Below, piece by piece: positions 38,753 through 47,907 of a DNA stretch of 64,000 bases. The DNA lies in NCBI RefSeq assembly GCF_041529975.1, contig NZ_CP168030.1, positions 1,488,001-1,552,000 of the forward strand. The letters run 5' to 3'. The position numbers were made by a program, and so were the translations under genes. Origin of the DNA: Microbacterium maritypicum (lineage in GTDB: Bacteria; Actinomycetota; Actinomycetes; Actinomycetales; Microbacteriaceae). Numbering within the stretch: position 1 is the stretch's first letter; every line of letters begins with the position of its first letter. The notes under the pieces are model-generated. The model was not told the DNA's origin and made no database searches. It worked only from the letters and a program-made list of their open reading frames with translations.

Positions 38753-39927
38753 GCATGCGGTACGACGCGGTCGTCATCGGCGGTGGCCTGCTCGGCGGGG
38801 CACTGACCTGGATGCTGGCACGCGAGGGCGCCTCCGTACTGCTGCTGGAGAAAGACCAGTTGAACCAGCACGCCTCCGGCCAGAACGCCGGCAGCCTGCA
38901 CTTCCAGCTCGAGTATCGGATGGTCGAGAACGGGTGGGAGTCGGCGCGCACCGCCGCCGCAGCCATGCCCCTGCATCTGGACGCCGCCGAGGCCTGGACG
39001 CGGCTGGGAGATGAGCTGGGCGAATCGGTCGGTGTCGTGCAGCGCGGCGGCTTCATGCTCGCCGAGACGGCGGAGCAGGTCGCGGTGCTCGAACGCAAGG
39101 TCGGTCTCGAGCAGGAGTGGGGGCTGGATGTCACCCTCCTCGACGGTGATGAGGCGCGGCGCATCGCGCCCTACCTGTCGGAGTCGGTGCTCGCGGCCGC
39201 CTTCTGTCCGATCGAGGGCAAGGCCGAGACGCGCACCGCGGGGCCTGCGCTCGTGCGGGGTGCGGTGAAGCTCGGTGCAGAAGTCCGCACGCACACCCGT
39301 GTGACCGGGCTCGAGCGCGACGCGCACGGCTGGAAGGTGACCGCCGCCGGTCCGGACTCGACGCTGAGCATCCACGCCGACACGGTGATGATCGCCGCGG
39401 GGGTGTGGACCACGGAACTGGGCGCGCTCGCCGGGGCCGACCTGCCGACCATCCCGCTCGCCCTCATGATGAGCGTGAGCGCGCCGGTCGAACCGTTCAT
39501 CGGACACCTGATCCAGCACGCCGGCGCCAAGCTCTCGCTCAAGCAGACGCAGAACGGCACGGTGCTGATCGGCGGGGGGTGGCCCGCGGCACTCAGCCGC
39601 CGCGCGGGCTCCCCGGACCTGGAGACGCGTCCTCGCCTTCTCCCGGAATCCATCGTGGGCAATGCCCGCGCGGCGATCGGAGTGGTGCCGGGCACAGCTC
39701 GACTGCCCATCGTGCGTTCCTGGGCGGGGACCACGACGATCACCCCGGATCAGCTGCCCCTCGTGGGAGAGGTGCCCGGATGTCCGGGGATGTTCGTGGC
39801 CACCGGGGGATCGGCCTTCACGCTCGGGCCGAGCTTCGCCCGTTCCCTCTGCGACCTGGCTGCCGGTCGCACACCTCACATCGACCTGCGGCCCTACGCC
39901 CCGGACAGATTCGGAGTCATGGCATGA
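38749..39927 (+). CDS. FAD-dependent amino-acid dehydrogenase, DAO-type subunit
   Basis: Flavoprotein of 392 residues with the dinucleotide-binding motif VVIGGGLLGGALTW at the N-terminus and a C-terminal FAD segment (ATGGSAFTLGPSFA). It matches the catalytic beta-type subunit of multi-subunit D-hydroxyproline, proline or opine dehydrogenases. It overlaps the lyase stop by 4 bases (GTGA at 38749); ATG 38755 is an alternative start. With the next two genes it should form one enzyme complex. Confidence 0.87.
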   Translation: MSMRYDAVVIGGGLLGGALTWMLAREGASVLLLEKDQLNQHASGQNAGSLHFQLEYRMVENGWESARTAAAAMPLHLDAAEAWTRLGDELGESVGVVQRGGFMLAETAEQVAVLERKVGLEQEWGLDVTLLDGDEARRIAPYLSESVLAAAFCPIEGKAETRTAGPALVRGAVKLGAEVRTHTRVTGLERDAHGWKVTAAGPDSTLSIHADTVMIAAGVWTTELGALAGADLPTIPLALMMSVSAPVEPFIGHLIQHAGAKLSLKQTQNGTVLIGGGWPAALSRRAGSPDLETRPRLLPESIVGNARAAIGVVPGTARLPIVRSWAGTTTITPDQLPLVGEVPGCPGMFVATGGSAFTLGPSFARSLCDLAAGRTPHIDLRPYAPDRFGVMA

Positions 39928-40205
39928 AAGACCAGCCCCTCGCCGATCGCGCGGTGCCGCGGCGGCTGGACGTGTCCTTCGTCGTGGACGGACGCTCCGT
40001 GCGCGCTGCGGCGGGGGAGACCGTGGCGGCGGCGATGCTGGCCGAGGGCGAGCGGTGCTTCGCCCGGCGGAGCGGCGAGCAGCGCGCGCCGCTGTGCAAC
40101 ATGGGCACCTGCTTCGAGTGCGCGATCACAGTCGACGGCGTGCCGATGACCCGCACCTGCCTGACAACCGTCCGCGACGGCATGAACGTGCGGACCGACG
40201 CATGA
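39924..40205 (+). CDS. [2Fe-2S] ferredoxin-like small dehydrogenase subunit
   Basis: A 93-residue iron-sulfur protein. Cys58, Cys63, Cys66 and Cys79 have the plant-type ferredoxin spacing, in CNMGTCFECAI and TRTCL. It matches the small electron-transfer subunit of three-subunit hydroxyproline or opine dehydrogenases and of HCN synthase (HcnA-like). It starts inside the 4-base overlap with the preceding flavoprotein. Confidence 0.87.
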   Translation: MKDQPLADRAVPRRLDVSFVVDGRSVRAAAGETVAAAMLAEGERCFARRSGEQRAPLCNMGTCFECAITVDGVPMTRTCLTTVRDGMNVRTDA

Positions 40206-41635
40206 GCGCCGACCTCTACGACCTTGCGATCGTCGGGGCAGGACCGGCCGGTCTGGCCGCAGCGCTCGAGGCGCACGCACAGGGCCTTCGGACGCTCGTG
40301 ATCGACGAGCAGCGCGCGGCGGGGGGACAGATCTTCCGTCAGCCGCCGACCGAGTTCGACGAGCCGGTGCGGTCTCCGGTCGGGTACCCCTGGGCGGCGG
40401 ATCTGCTCGCGGATGCGGCCGGGGCCACCGGCGTCGACTGGTGGTTCGAGTCGACGGTGTTCGGTGTGCTCGACGCGCGCTCGACCGGCCGCGACGACTT
40501 CGAGGTGCTCGTCACGGGCTCTCAGGGTTCGCGGCGCGCGCACGCCCGAAGGCTGCTCGTCGCCACCGGCGCCTACGACATGCCGGTGGCGATCCCCGGA
40601 TGGACGATGCCTGGCGTGCTGATGGCCGGCGCGGCACAGGGACTCCTGAAGGCGCAGCATGTGCGGGCAGTGGGTCCGGTCGTGCTGGCAGGCTCGCATC
40701 CGCTGATGCTGATCGTGGCCGCCCAGCTGGTCCGTTCGGGGGCCGACGTGGCCGAGGTGGTCTTCGCCCGCGGACTGCCCTCCCTGCGCGAGCTGTTCCT
40801 CGCCGCTCCGGCCGTGCCGGGGCATGTGCGTCTGCTGGCCGAGCTCGCCGGCTGCGTGCTCACCCTCGTGCGACACGGCGTCCGGATAACGACGTCGGCG
40901 GTCCCCACCGCGATCATCGGCGACGGCGGTGTGACCGGCATCCGACTGGCGAAGGCCGACCGGGCGTGGCGCGTGCGCGGCCCCGAGCGCGAGGTTCCGG
41001 CGCGGACCGTCGTCCTCGGATACGGGTTCCAGGCCTCCACCGAGCTCGCGCGTCAGCTCGGATGCCCCGTGCGTTGGGACTCGGCCGCCGGCGGGTGGCT
41101 CGTGGATGTCGACGGCACCTTCGAGACGGGCGTTCCCGGGGTCTTCGTCGCGGGTGAGCCCACCGGTGTCTCCGGGGCCGAGCAGTCACGGGCGGAGGGG
41201 GCCGCAGCGGCGGCAGCGATCGCCGCCGGTCTCGGCAGGCCCGTGGACGCCGTGCGCGCTCGGGCGATCGAACGGGACCTGCGCCGCTCCCGACGGTTCG
41301 CCGCGGTCGTGCAGCGGATGTTCGCGCCCGAGCGCCCTGGCCTCACGGCACTCGCGACGCCGGCGACGACGGTCTGCCGATGCGAGGCGATTCCGCGGTC
41401 CGACGTCGACGGGTTCCTCGAGGCGAACAGGCATGCCGACACCGTGGATGCGGTCAAGCTGAGCTGCCGCACGGGTATGGGCCCCTGCCAGGGGCGCTAC
41501 TGCGAGACGACTGTGGCCGGTGCGGTCGCCGCCGCGCGCGGCGGGACGGTCTCCGACGCCGGTCGCTTCGCCGCCCAGCTGCCCGTCAAGCCGGTGTCCC
41601 TGCAGACGTACGCCGACCTCTTCGACGCGGACTGA
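40202..41635 (+). CDS. FAD/NAD-binding oxidoreductase subunit with BFD-like iron-sulfur domain
   Basis: Large subunit of the dehydrogenase complex, 477 residues. It has an N-terminal Rossmann motif (LAIVGAGPAGLAAALEA), a second nucleotide fold near residue 160 and VFVAGEPTGVSGAEQ before the C-terminal region. The C-terminus carries a bacterioferredoxin-associated type cluster (VCRCEAIP and CRTGMGPCQGRYC). It closes the operon, followed by a bidirectional terminator. Confidence 0.87.
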   Translation: MSADLYDLAIVGAGPAGLAAALEAHAQGLRTLVIDEQRAAGGQIFRQPPTEFDEPVRSPVGYPWAADLLADAAGATGVDWWFESTVFGVLDARSTGRDDFEVLVTGSQGSRRAHARRLLVATGAYDMPVAIPGWTMPGVLMAGAAQGLLKAQHVRAVGPVVLAGSHPLMLIVAAQLVRSGADVAEVVFARGLPSLRELFLAAPAVPGHVRLLAELAGCVLTLVRHGVRITTSAVPTAIIGDGGVTGIRLAKADRAWRVRGPEREVPARTVVLGYGFQASTELARQLGCPVRWDSAAGGWLVDVDGTFETGVPGVFVAGEPTGVSGAEQSRAEGAAAAAAIAAGLGRPVDAVRARAIERDLRRSRRFAAVVQRMFAPERPGLTALATPATTVCRCEAIPRSDVDGFLEANRHADTVDAVKLSCRTGMGPCQGRYCETTVAGAVAAARGGTVSDAGRFAAQLPVKPVSLQTYADLFDAD

Positions 41636-41639
41636 CCGA

Positions 41640-41665
41640 GGTCGGCGCCCGGGTGGGCGCCGACC
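41640..41665. terminator. Bidirectional terminator
   Basis: GGTCGGCGCCC (41640-41650) and its exact complement (41655-41665) around loop GGGT, located between the convergent dehydrogenase and CoA-ligase genes. Confidence 0.75.
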
Positions 41666-41669
41666 GGCG

Positions 41670-43244
41670 TCAGCGGATCCGCAGATCCTTGCGGAGGATC
41701 TTCCCGGAGCTCGACTTCGGGATCACGTCGATGAACTCGACCTGTCGCACCTTCTCGTGCGGGGCGACATGGGCGGCGACGTGCGCCATGACGGCATCCG
41801 TGTCGAGGTCGGCGTCCGGCTGCCGCACCACGAACGCCTTCGGCACCTCCTGGCCGTCGTCGTCGAGGGCGCCGATAACGGCGGCGTCGGCGATGGCAGG
41901 GTGTTCGAGCAGCACCGCCTCCAGTACGGCGGGGGCGACCTGGTACCCCTTGTACTTGATGAGCTCCTTGAGCCGGTCGACGATGCGATAGATGCCGTCG
42001 TGGGTGACGGTCGCGACATCGCCGGTGTGCAGCCAGCCGTCGGCGTCGAGCATCTCGGCTGTGGCATCCGGACGGTTGAGATACCCGACCATGACCTGCG
42101 GCCCGCGCACCCACAGCTCGCCCGGCTCGCTGGCACCCTCGGCGGGCACGGCCACGTCTTCGCCCGATTCCGGGTCGACCAGTCGTGCCTCGGTGTTCGG
42201 CACGAGCGGGCCGATGGCCGAGCGGTCGATGTCGTCGCGGGTCTCGGAGGTGAGGTTCACGGCCGGGCTGGTCTCGGTCATGCCGTACCCCTGGGTGACG
42301 ATGCAGTCGAGCCGGCTCGCCACCGCAGACGCCAGCGCCCCGTCGAGGGGAGCGGCTCCGGAGAAGATGACCTTCACCGCCGAGAGGTCGTACTGGTCGA
42401 CGATCGGATGCTTCGCCAGTGCGACCGCGATCGGGGGCGCGACGAACACCCAGGTCGTCCGATGCTCGGCGATGATGCGGAGGAACTCGGGCAGATCGAA
42501 CTTCGGCATCGTGACGAGTCCCGCGCGCTGGCGGAGCGCGAAGTTCAGCAGCACGGTCATCCCGTAGATGTGGAAGAAGGGAAGCACCGCGAGGAGGCGG
42601 TCGTTCGCGCCGACGCCGAGAACGGGTCGGCACTGCGACACGTTCGCCACGAGGTTCCGATGCGTGAGCATCACGCCCTTCGGTCGTCCGGTCGTGCCGG
42701 AGGAGTAGGGCAGGACGGCCAGGTGCGTCGCGGGATCGAACGACACCTCGGGTGCGGGATGCCCCTCGCCCAGCAGCGCCGGCAGCGACGGATGGCCCTC
42801 CACTCCGTCGAGGACGATCACGTGATCGGCCGCGAAGCCGAGCTTCTCCGCAGCCGCCAGAGCTCCGGGGAGCAGCGGTGAGACGGTCACGAGCCACGTC
42901 GCCCCCGCATCGGTGAGCTGATTCGCGATCTCATCTGCGGTGTAGAGGGAGTTGATGGTCGTCGCGGTCGCCCCCGCGCGGAGGATGCCGTGGAACACCG
43001 TCGCGAACGCGGGGATGTTCGGGCACAGCACGCCGACCGTGGTCCCCACACCCACCCCGCGGGCGGCGAGGGCTCCCGCGAAGAGGTCGATCTGCCCGAC
43101 GAGCTGCCGGTAGCTGGTGGTCGCTCCGCTCACCCCGTCGATCAGTGCGATCGAGTCGAGCTCGGTCTCGTCGAGCCCGCCGAAGAGGAACTCGTGGATG
43201 GAGACCTCGGGGATCTCCACATCGGGATAGGCGCTGCGAACCAT
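41670..43244 (-). CDS. AMP-dependent acyl/aryl-CoA ligase, 4-coumarate:CoA ligase-like
   Basis: Adenylate-forming enzyme, 524 residues, joining a carboxylic acid to CoA at the expense of ATP. Motifs: PYSSGTTGRPKGVMLTHRN (P-loop), GYGMTETSP (A5), GWLHTGDVA and KELIKYKGYQVAPAVLE (A8), and catalytic Lys in SSSGKILRK (A10). ATG 43244 is 4 bases after AAGGAGA. The frame extends upstream into the sensor gene but only as shadow. It is tandem with the hybrid regulator gene 92 bases upstream and near a carboxylate transporter, so the ligase may activate the imported acid. Substrate unknown. Confidence 0.9.
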   Translation of the reverse strand: MVRSAYPDVEIPEVSIHEFLFGGLDETELDSIALIDGVSGATTSYRQLVGQIDLFAGALAARGVGVGTTVGVLCPNIPAFATVFHGILRAGATATTINSLYTADEIANQLTDAGATWLVTVSPLLPGALAAAEKLGFAADHVIVLDGVEGHPSLPALLGEGHPAPEVSFDPATHLAVLPYSSGTTGRPKGVMLTHRNLVANVSQCRPVLGVGANDRLLAVLPFFHIYGMTVLLNFALRQRAGLVTMPKFDLPEFLRIIAEHRTTWVFVAPPIAVALAKHPIVDQYDLSAVKVIFSGAAPLDGALASAVASRLDCIVTQGYGMTETSPAVNLTSETRDDIDRSAIGPLVPNTEARLVDPESGEDVAVPAEGASEPGELWVRGPQVMVGYLNRPDATAEMLDADGWLHTGDVATVTHDGIYRIVDRLKELIKYKGYQVAPAVLEAVLLEHPAIADAAVIGALDDDGQEVPKAFVVRQPDADLDTDAVMAHVAAHVAPHEKVRQVEFIDVIPKSSSGKILRKDLRIR

Positions 43245-43336
43245 GAGATCTCCTTCGATCCGGGGGTGTCGACGTCGTCGTCGAATGCGATCCAGTGTCG
43301 CACACAACGGCACCGGGTCCCAGGGTTCGGGAGAGG

Positions 43337-44557
43337 TCAGACGGCGCCGTTCAGCCGGTACCGCGTGCTCGGTCGACCCTTCGTCGTGTAGTCGAGCGTG
43401 CGGATCGCTCGACCGGCGCTCGCGAGGTGCTCGAGGTAGCGTCGCGCGCTGACCCGGGAGATGTCGAGGTCCTCGCCGATCTCGGTCGCCGAGGCATCCG
43501 GGCGTGCCGCGAGTGCCGCGACCACGCGATCGAGCGTCTCCGCACTGAGCCCCTTCGGAACGCCGAACCGCTGACGGAACGCGATGATCGCGTCCGCGGC
43601 CTCGACGCGGCGGACGACGTCGTGCAGCTCGGTGTGATCCCGCAGCAGCAGAGTCGCCCCGATGCCGCCGCCGTCGGCGTCGCTGCCGGTGCTCCGGGCG
43701 ACGAGCACATGCGAGCCGACGATCACGGGCCGCCCGGCCGCCTCGCCCTCGCGGAGCACGGTCGTCAACTCCTCGCCCAGCACCTCCGCGGCCGGCGCCC
43801 CGTCGAGGTCTGCGGCATCCCGGCCGAGGAAGCGCGCGGCCGCGTCGTTGACCAGCGTGATCCGTCCTGTTCCGTCGACCGTGACCACGCCTTCGCTGAG
43901 GCCGTGCAGCGTGGTCTCCTGGTTCTTCACGAGCGCGGCGATCTGATGGGGCTCGAGCCCGTAGATCCGACGACGGATGATCGAGGTCACCCACGCCGAG
44001 CCGAACACCCCGAACACGGCGGCCGCGAGCATCGCCGAGATCAGCCAGACCAGGTTCGCGGTGAACTCCTCGTTGAGCTCCGATTCGAGGATCCCGACCG
44101 ACGCGGTGCCGATGACGGTGCCGTCGTCGTCGCGGATCGGGACCTTGACCCGCCAGGACGTGCCGAGCGTTCCGGTCTGCGTGCCCACGTAGACCTCGCC
44201 GGAGAGGGGGATCGAGGGGTCGGTGGACACCTTCTCCCCGATGCGCTCCGGATTCGGGTGCGAGTAGCGGATGCCGTCCTCGTCGGCCACGACGACGTAC
44301 GCGAGGTCGGATGCCTCGCGGATGACCTCGGCGATCGGCTGGATGGTGGTCGAGGGCTCCGCATCGTCGAAGGCGTCGAGGACGGTCGGCAGTGCGGCCA
44401 CCGACTGGGCCACGGCCTGCATCCGGTCTTTGTAGGCCTCGCGGAGCGCCTGCTCCTGGAACGCGCCGGCCACGATGCCGGTCGCCAGGGTCACCAGGAA
44501 CACGATCAGCGCCTGCAGCACGAGGAGCTGCACGCGGAGCGTCATCTTCGAGGCCAC
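43337..44557 (-). CDS. Hybrid membrane regulator: CitA/DcuS-type sensor fused to CitB-type DNA-binding domain
   Basis: A 406-residue protein, read as one uninterrupted frame. Order: transmembrane helix 8-32, extracytoplasmic Cache sensor 40-165 (RYSHPNPERIGEKV is the family motif), transmembrane helix 168-192, PAS domain 210-315 (LHGLSEGVVTVDGTGRITLV), linker 316-330, then a CitB/DcuR-type helix-turn-helix 331-400 (FGVPKGLSAETLDRVVAAL, ISRVSARRYLEHL, GRPSTRYR). The kinase dimerisation/His domain, ATPase domain and receiver domain are all missing. It would be a membrane-bound one-component regulator of the divergent tctCBA genes. Start GTG 44557 lies 6 bases after GACAAT (leaderless geometry); ATG 44545 is the alternative. 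It may be a real fusion or the remnant of an in-frame deletion. Confidence 0.85.
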   Translation of the reverse strand: MASKMTLRVQLLVLQALIVFLVTLATGIVAGAFQEQALREAYKDRMQAVAQSVAALPTVLDAFDDAEPSTTIQPIAEVIREASDLAYVVVADEDGIRYSHPNPERIGEKVSTDPSIPLSGEVYVGTQTGTLGTSWRVKVPIRDDDGTVIGTASVGILESELNEEFTANLVWLISAMLAAAVFGVFGSAWVTSIIRRRIYGLEPHQIAALVKNQETTLHGLSEGVVTVDGTGRITLVNDAAARFLGRDAADLDGAPAAEVLGEELTTVLREGEAAGRPVIVGSHVLVARSTGSDADGGGIGATLLLRDHTELHDVVRRVEAADAIIAFRQRFGVPKGLSAETLDRVVAALAARPDASATEIGEDLDISRVSARRYLEHLASAGRAIRTLDYTTKGRPSTRYRLNGAV

Positions 44558-44609
44558 CTGATCATTGTCGCGCCTGCGCGAGGACCCCGCGAGCGGGGGA
44601 CGACGCCGT

Positions 44610-44652
44610 CTCCGACCAATAGTTCCGAAACTCCGACCAATGGTTTCCGAAG
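44610..44652. promoter_or_regulatory. Tandem direct repeat, likely operator of the tct genes
   Basis: Two adjacent copies of a 21-22 base unit: CTCCGACCAAT then AGTTCCGAAA (44610-44630), and CTCCGACCAAT then GGTTTCCGAAG (44631-44652). They lie 69 bases before tctC and 52 bases before the regulator gene. Direct repeats one to two helix turns apart fit binding by a CitB-type dimer. Confidence 0.6.
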
Positions 44653-44721
44653 CTTGAGCGGCGGCACGCGAGCTTCCACTGTTGACCCCACAGCAGCACG
44701 AACGCTCAAGGAGGAGCGCAT

Positions 44722-45738
44722 ATGAAGAACGCACGCATCGCCACCCTGACCGCACTCGCGGCGGTGGCGGCATTCACACTGACCTCGTGCGCCGGAGGCA
44801 GCGCCGCGAACGACGGCGGCGGTGAGGCCGAGGCCGCCGCCGTCACCGACGTCTCGATCGTCGTCCCCGCAGACCCCGGCGGAGGCTGGGACCAGACCGG
44901 CCGTGCCGTGTCGCAGGTGCTCACCGAGGAAGACATCGTCAGCTCGGCTCCCGTGACCAACGTCGGCGGCGCCGGCGGAACGGTCGGCCTGGCCCAGCTC
45001 GCGAACGAGAAGGACCCGAACACCCTCATGGTCATGGGGCTCGTGATGGTCGGCGCCGTCGAGACGAACGCCTCGGCGGTGCGGATCGAGGACACCACGC
45101 CGATCGCCCGCCTCACGGACGAGCCGCTCGTGGTGGTCGTCCCGGCGGATTCGAAGTACGACACCCTCGAGGATCTGGTGGAAGACGTCGTCGACAACGG
45201 GCAGTCGGTCACGATCACGGGAGGCTCGGCGGGAGGGGCCGATCACATCCTCGCCGGGCTGATGCTCGAGGAGGCGGGCCTCGATGGTGCGGAGATCGCG
45301 GAGAAGCTGAACTACACCCCGAACTCCGGCGGCGGCGAGGCGGTCCCGCTGCTCATCGGCGGCAAGGTCGCGGCGGGCATCTCCGGCGTCGGCGAGTTCG
45401 CGCAGCACATCGAGAGCGGCGACCTTCGGGCGCTGGCGGTCTCGAGCGAGGAGCCGGTCTCCCAGCTCCCGGACGTGCCGACCATCACCGAAGAGGGCTA
45501 CGACGTGGTGCTCACCAACTGGCGCGGGGTGATCGCGCCCGGGGGCATCTCCGACGGCGAGAAGGACGAGCTGGTGCGCGTGATCACCGAGCTGCACGAC
45601 TCCGAGGCCTGGACCGATCAGTTGGAGACCAAGGGCTGGACGGATGCATTCCTGGTCGGCGCGGAGTTCGATGAGTTCCTCACCGGGGACATCGAAGAGG
45701 TCACCGCGACGCTGAAGAACATCGGTCTGGTGCAGTGA
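44722..45738 (+). CDS. tctC: Tripartite tricarboxylate transporter substrate-binding lipoprotein (TctC)
   Basis: Extracytoplasmic binding protein for a carboxylate, 338 residues. The signal peptide ends in lipobox LTSC with Cys23, followed by a Gly/Ala-rich linker and the TctC fold ([50 protein letters not shown]). ATG 44722 is 6 bases after AAGGAGGAG. It starts the tctCBA operon. The substrate could be a di- or tricarboxylate or an aromatic acid. Confidence 0.93.
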   Translation: MKNARIATLTALAAVAAFTLTSCAGGSAANDGGGEAEAAAVTDVSIVVPADPGGGWDQTGRAVSQVLTEEDIVSSAPVTNVGGAGGTVGLAQLANEKDPNTLMVMGLVMVGAVETNASAVRIEDTTPIARLTDEPLVVVVPADSKYDTLEDLVEDVVDNGQSVTITGGSAGGADHILAGLMLEEAGLDGAEIAEKLNYTPNSGGGEAVPLLIGGKVAAGISGVGEFAQHIESGDLRALAVSSEEPVSQLPDVPTITEEGYDVVLTNWRGVIAPGGISDGEKDELVRVITELHDSEAWTDQLETKGWTDAFLVGAEFDEFLTGDIEEVTATLKNIGLVQ

Positions 45739-45739
45739 C

Positions 45740-46309
45740 ATGACGGTCCCCGCATCGTCGGGGACCGAGGAGCGGGGCGTGCGAGACGGCCATGACGGCC
45801 GGCTCGCACGCCGTGCTCCCTCCGTCCCCATCGGCGAGCTCGTGTTCGCCGGCATCATGGTCGCCCTCGGCGTCTTCGCTGTGGTCGGCATCTTCCTGAT
45901 CCACGTCCCGGTCGGCATGAAGGCCGGGCCGACGGTCTTCCCGATCTTCGTCTCGGTGATCCTGCTCGCCTCCGCGGTCGCCGTCCTGATCGGCGTGCTG
46001 CGGGGGGAACGCGGCGGGGCGGAGGACGCGGAAGACGTCGATCAGAGCCTCCCGACCGACTGGGTCACCCTCGCCAAGCTCGCGGGACTCGTCGTCGCGC
46101 ACCTGCTCCTGATCGAGCCGCTGGGATGGGCGCCCGCAGCCGCCCTGCTGTTCGGCGGAGTCGCGTGGTCGCTCGCCGCCAAACGGTGGTGGATGGCGTT
46201 CCTCATCGGCATCGTCGTAGCCCTCGTGATCCAGATCGTCTTCGGCGGTCTGCTCGGTCTGTCGCTGCCGTGGGGTCCTGCTCTCGGCTGGCTCGGAAGG
46301 ATGTTCTGA
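45740..46309 (+). CDS. tctB: Tripartite tricarboxylate transporter small membrane subunit (TctB)
   Basis: 189-residue membrane protein, with a hydrophilic N-terminus of about 33 residues and four predicted helices, matching TctB. It begins 1 base after the tctC stop and overlaps the tctA ATG by one base (TGATG). Confidence 0.9.
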   Translation: MTVPASSGTEERGVRDGHDGRLARRAPSVPIGELVFAGIMVALGVFAVVGIFLIHVPVGMKAGPTVFPIFVSVILLASAVAVLIGVLRGERGGAEDAEDVDQSLPTDWVTLAKLAGLVVAHLLLIEPLGWAPAAALLFGGVAWSLAAKRWWMAFLIGIVVALVIQIVFGGLLGLSLPWGPALGWLGRMF

Positions 46310-47856
46310 TGGACAGCTGGACCCTGCTCCTGGAGGGATTCGCGACCGCGCTGCAGCCGCAGTACCTCGCGTTCGCCTTCCTCGGCGTCTTCGTCGGCAC
46401 CGCGGTCGGAGTGCTCCCGGGCATCGGCCCCGCGATGACGGTGGCGCTGCTGCTGCCCCTCACCTACACGCTCGATCCCGCCGCGGCGCTCATCACCTTC
46501 GCCGGCATCTACTACGGCGGCATGTACGGCGGCTCGACGACGAGCATCCTCCTCAACACCCCAGGGGAGTCGGCGTCGATCGTCACGGCGATCGAGGGCA
46601 ACAAGATGGCCAGGATGGGGCGCGGCGCAGCGGCGCTCGCCACCGCGGCCATCGGATCCTTCATCGCGGGAACACTGGCGACGCTCGGGCTGACGCTGCT
46701 GGCGCCGCTGCTCGCGCGGTTCGCGGTGAACCTCGGTCCCGCGGACTACGTGGCCCTCATCGTGATCGCGTTCATCACGGTCGGCGCACTGATCGGCAGC
46801 TCGATCTCGCGCGGCATGCTCTCGCTCGGGGTCGGCTTGTTCCTCGGGCTCGTGGGCACCGACTGGCTCTCGGGGCAGCAGCGCTACACGCTCGGGCTCC
46901 CGGCACTGTCCGACGGCGTGGACATCGTCCTGGTCGCCGTCGGTCTGTTCGCGGTCGGGGAGACGTTCTACATCGCCGCGCGGCTGCGACACGGCGGCGT
47001 CGATGTGATCCCCGTGACCCGCGGATGGCGCTCCTGGATGACCAAGGCCGACTGGCGGAGGTCGTGGAAGCCCTGGCTGCGAGGAACCGCGATCGGCTTC
47101 CCGATCGGCACCATCCCGGCGGGCGGCGCGGATGTCGCCACGTTCCTGTCGTACGCGACCGAGCGCAAGCTGTCGAAGCACCGCGACGAGTTCGGACGCG
47201 GTGCGATCGAGGGCGTCGCAGGCCCCGAGTCGGCGAACAACGCGGCCGCCGCCGGTGTGCTGGTGCCGCTGCTCACGCTGGGCCTTCCGACGACGGCGAC
47301 CGCCGCGATCATCCTCACGGCGTTCCAGTCGTACGGCATCCAGCCGGGGCCGCTGCTGTTCGAGAGCCAGTCGAACCTGGTGTGGGCTCTCATCGCGAGC
47401 CTGTACATCGGCAACGTCATCCTGATCGTGCTCAACCTGCCGCTCGTGGGCATGTGGGTGAAGCTGCTGCAGATCCCGCGGCCGTACCTGTACGCGGGCA
47501 TCCTGCTGTTCGCGGTCTTCGGGGCGTACGCGCTGCACAGCTCGCCGACCGACATCGTGATCCTGTTGATCGTCGGCATCCTCGGCTACTTCATGCGGCG
47601 GTACGGCTACCCCGTGGCGCCGCTGGTGGTCGGGATGATCCTGGGGCCGATGGCCGAGGAGCAGCTGCGCAAGGCGCTGCAGCTGAGCCAGGGCGATCTG
47701 AGCACGCTGGTCCTGCAGCCGTTCGCGGCGATCGCCTACGGGGTGCTCGCGCTCCTCATCGTCGGCGGGCTGTGGCTGCGTCGACGGCAGCGTCGGTACG
47801 AGCAGGCGCTGACGGAGTCGATCTCGGTGCCCATCAAGGCCGACTCGGAGGTCTGA
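46309..47856 (+). CDS. tctA: Tripartite tricarboxylate transporter large membrane subunit (TctA)
   Basis: Twelve-helix permease, 515 residues. It has the family motif [20 protein letters not shown] near the N-terminus, [20 protein letters not shown], and a second copy of the loop at [20 protein letters not shown]. It works with TctB and the binding protein, driven by ion gradient rather than ATP. Confidence 0.95.
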   Translation: MDSWTLLLEGFATALQPQYLAFAFLGVFVGTAVGVLPGIGPAMTVALLLPLTYTLDPAAALITFAGIYYGGMYGGSTTSILLNTPGESASIVTAIEGNKMARMGRGAAALATAAIGSFIAGTLATLGLTLLAPLLARFAVNLGPADYVALIVIAFITVGALIGSSISRGMLSLGVGLFLGLVGTDWLSGQQRYTLGLPALSDGVDIVLVAVGLFAVGETFYIAARLRHGGVDVIPVTRGWRSWMTKADWRRSWKPWLRGTAIGFPIGTIPAGGADVATFLSYATERKLSKHRDEFGRGAIEGVAGPESANNAAAAGVLVPLLTLGLPTTATAAIILTAFQSYGIQPGPLLFESQSNLVWALIASLYIGNVILIVLNLPLVGMWVKLLQIPRPYLYAGILLFAVFGAYALHSSPTDIVILLIVGILGYFMRRYGYPVAPLVVGMILGPMAEEQLRKALQLSQGDLSTLVLQPFAAIAYGVLALLIVGGLWLRRRQRRYEQALTESISVPIKADSEV

Positions 47857-47895
47857 GTCCGAGACGGTGGGTTCGAGAGGGGAGGAGGCCGCGAG

Positions 47896-47901
47896 TAGGC
47901 T
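47896..47901 (+). promoter_or_regulatory. -10 element of a leaderless promoter
   Basis: TAGGCT exactly 6 bases before the GTG at 47908, no ribosome-binding site between. Confidence 0.45.
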
Positions 47902-47907
47902 GATCCG

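Noticed and set aside
43245..43994. Upstream extension of the CoA-ligase frame through the sensor gene
   Set aside because: Its sequence is low-complexity Arg/Gly shadow of the PAS-HTH gene; the ligase family begins at ATG 43244 with a ribosome-binding site.
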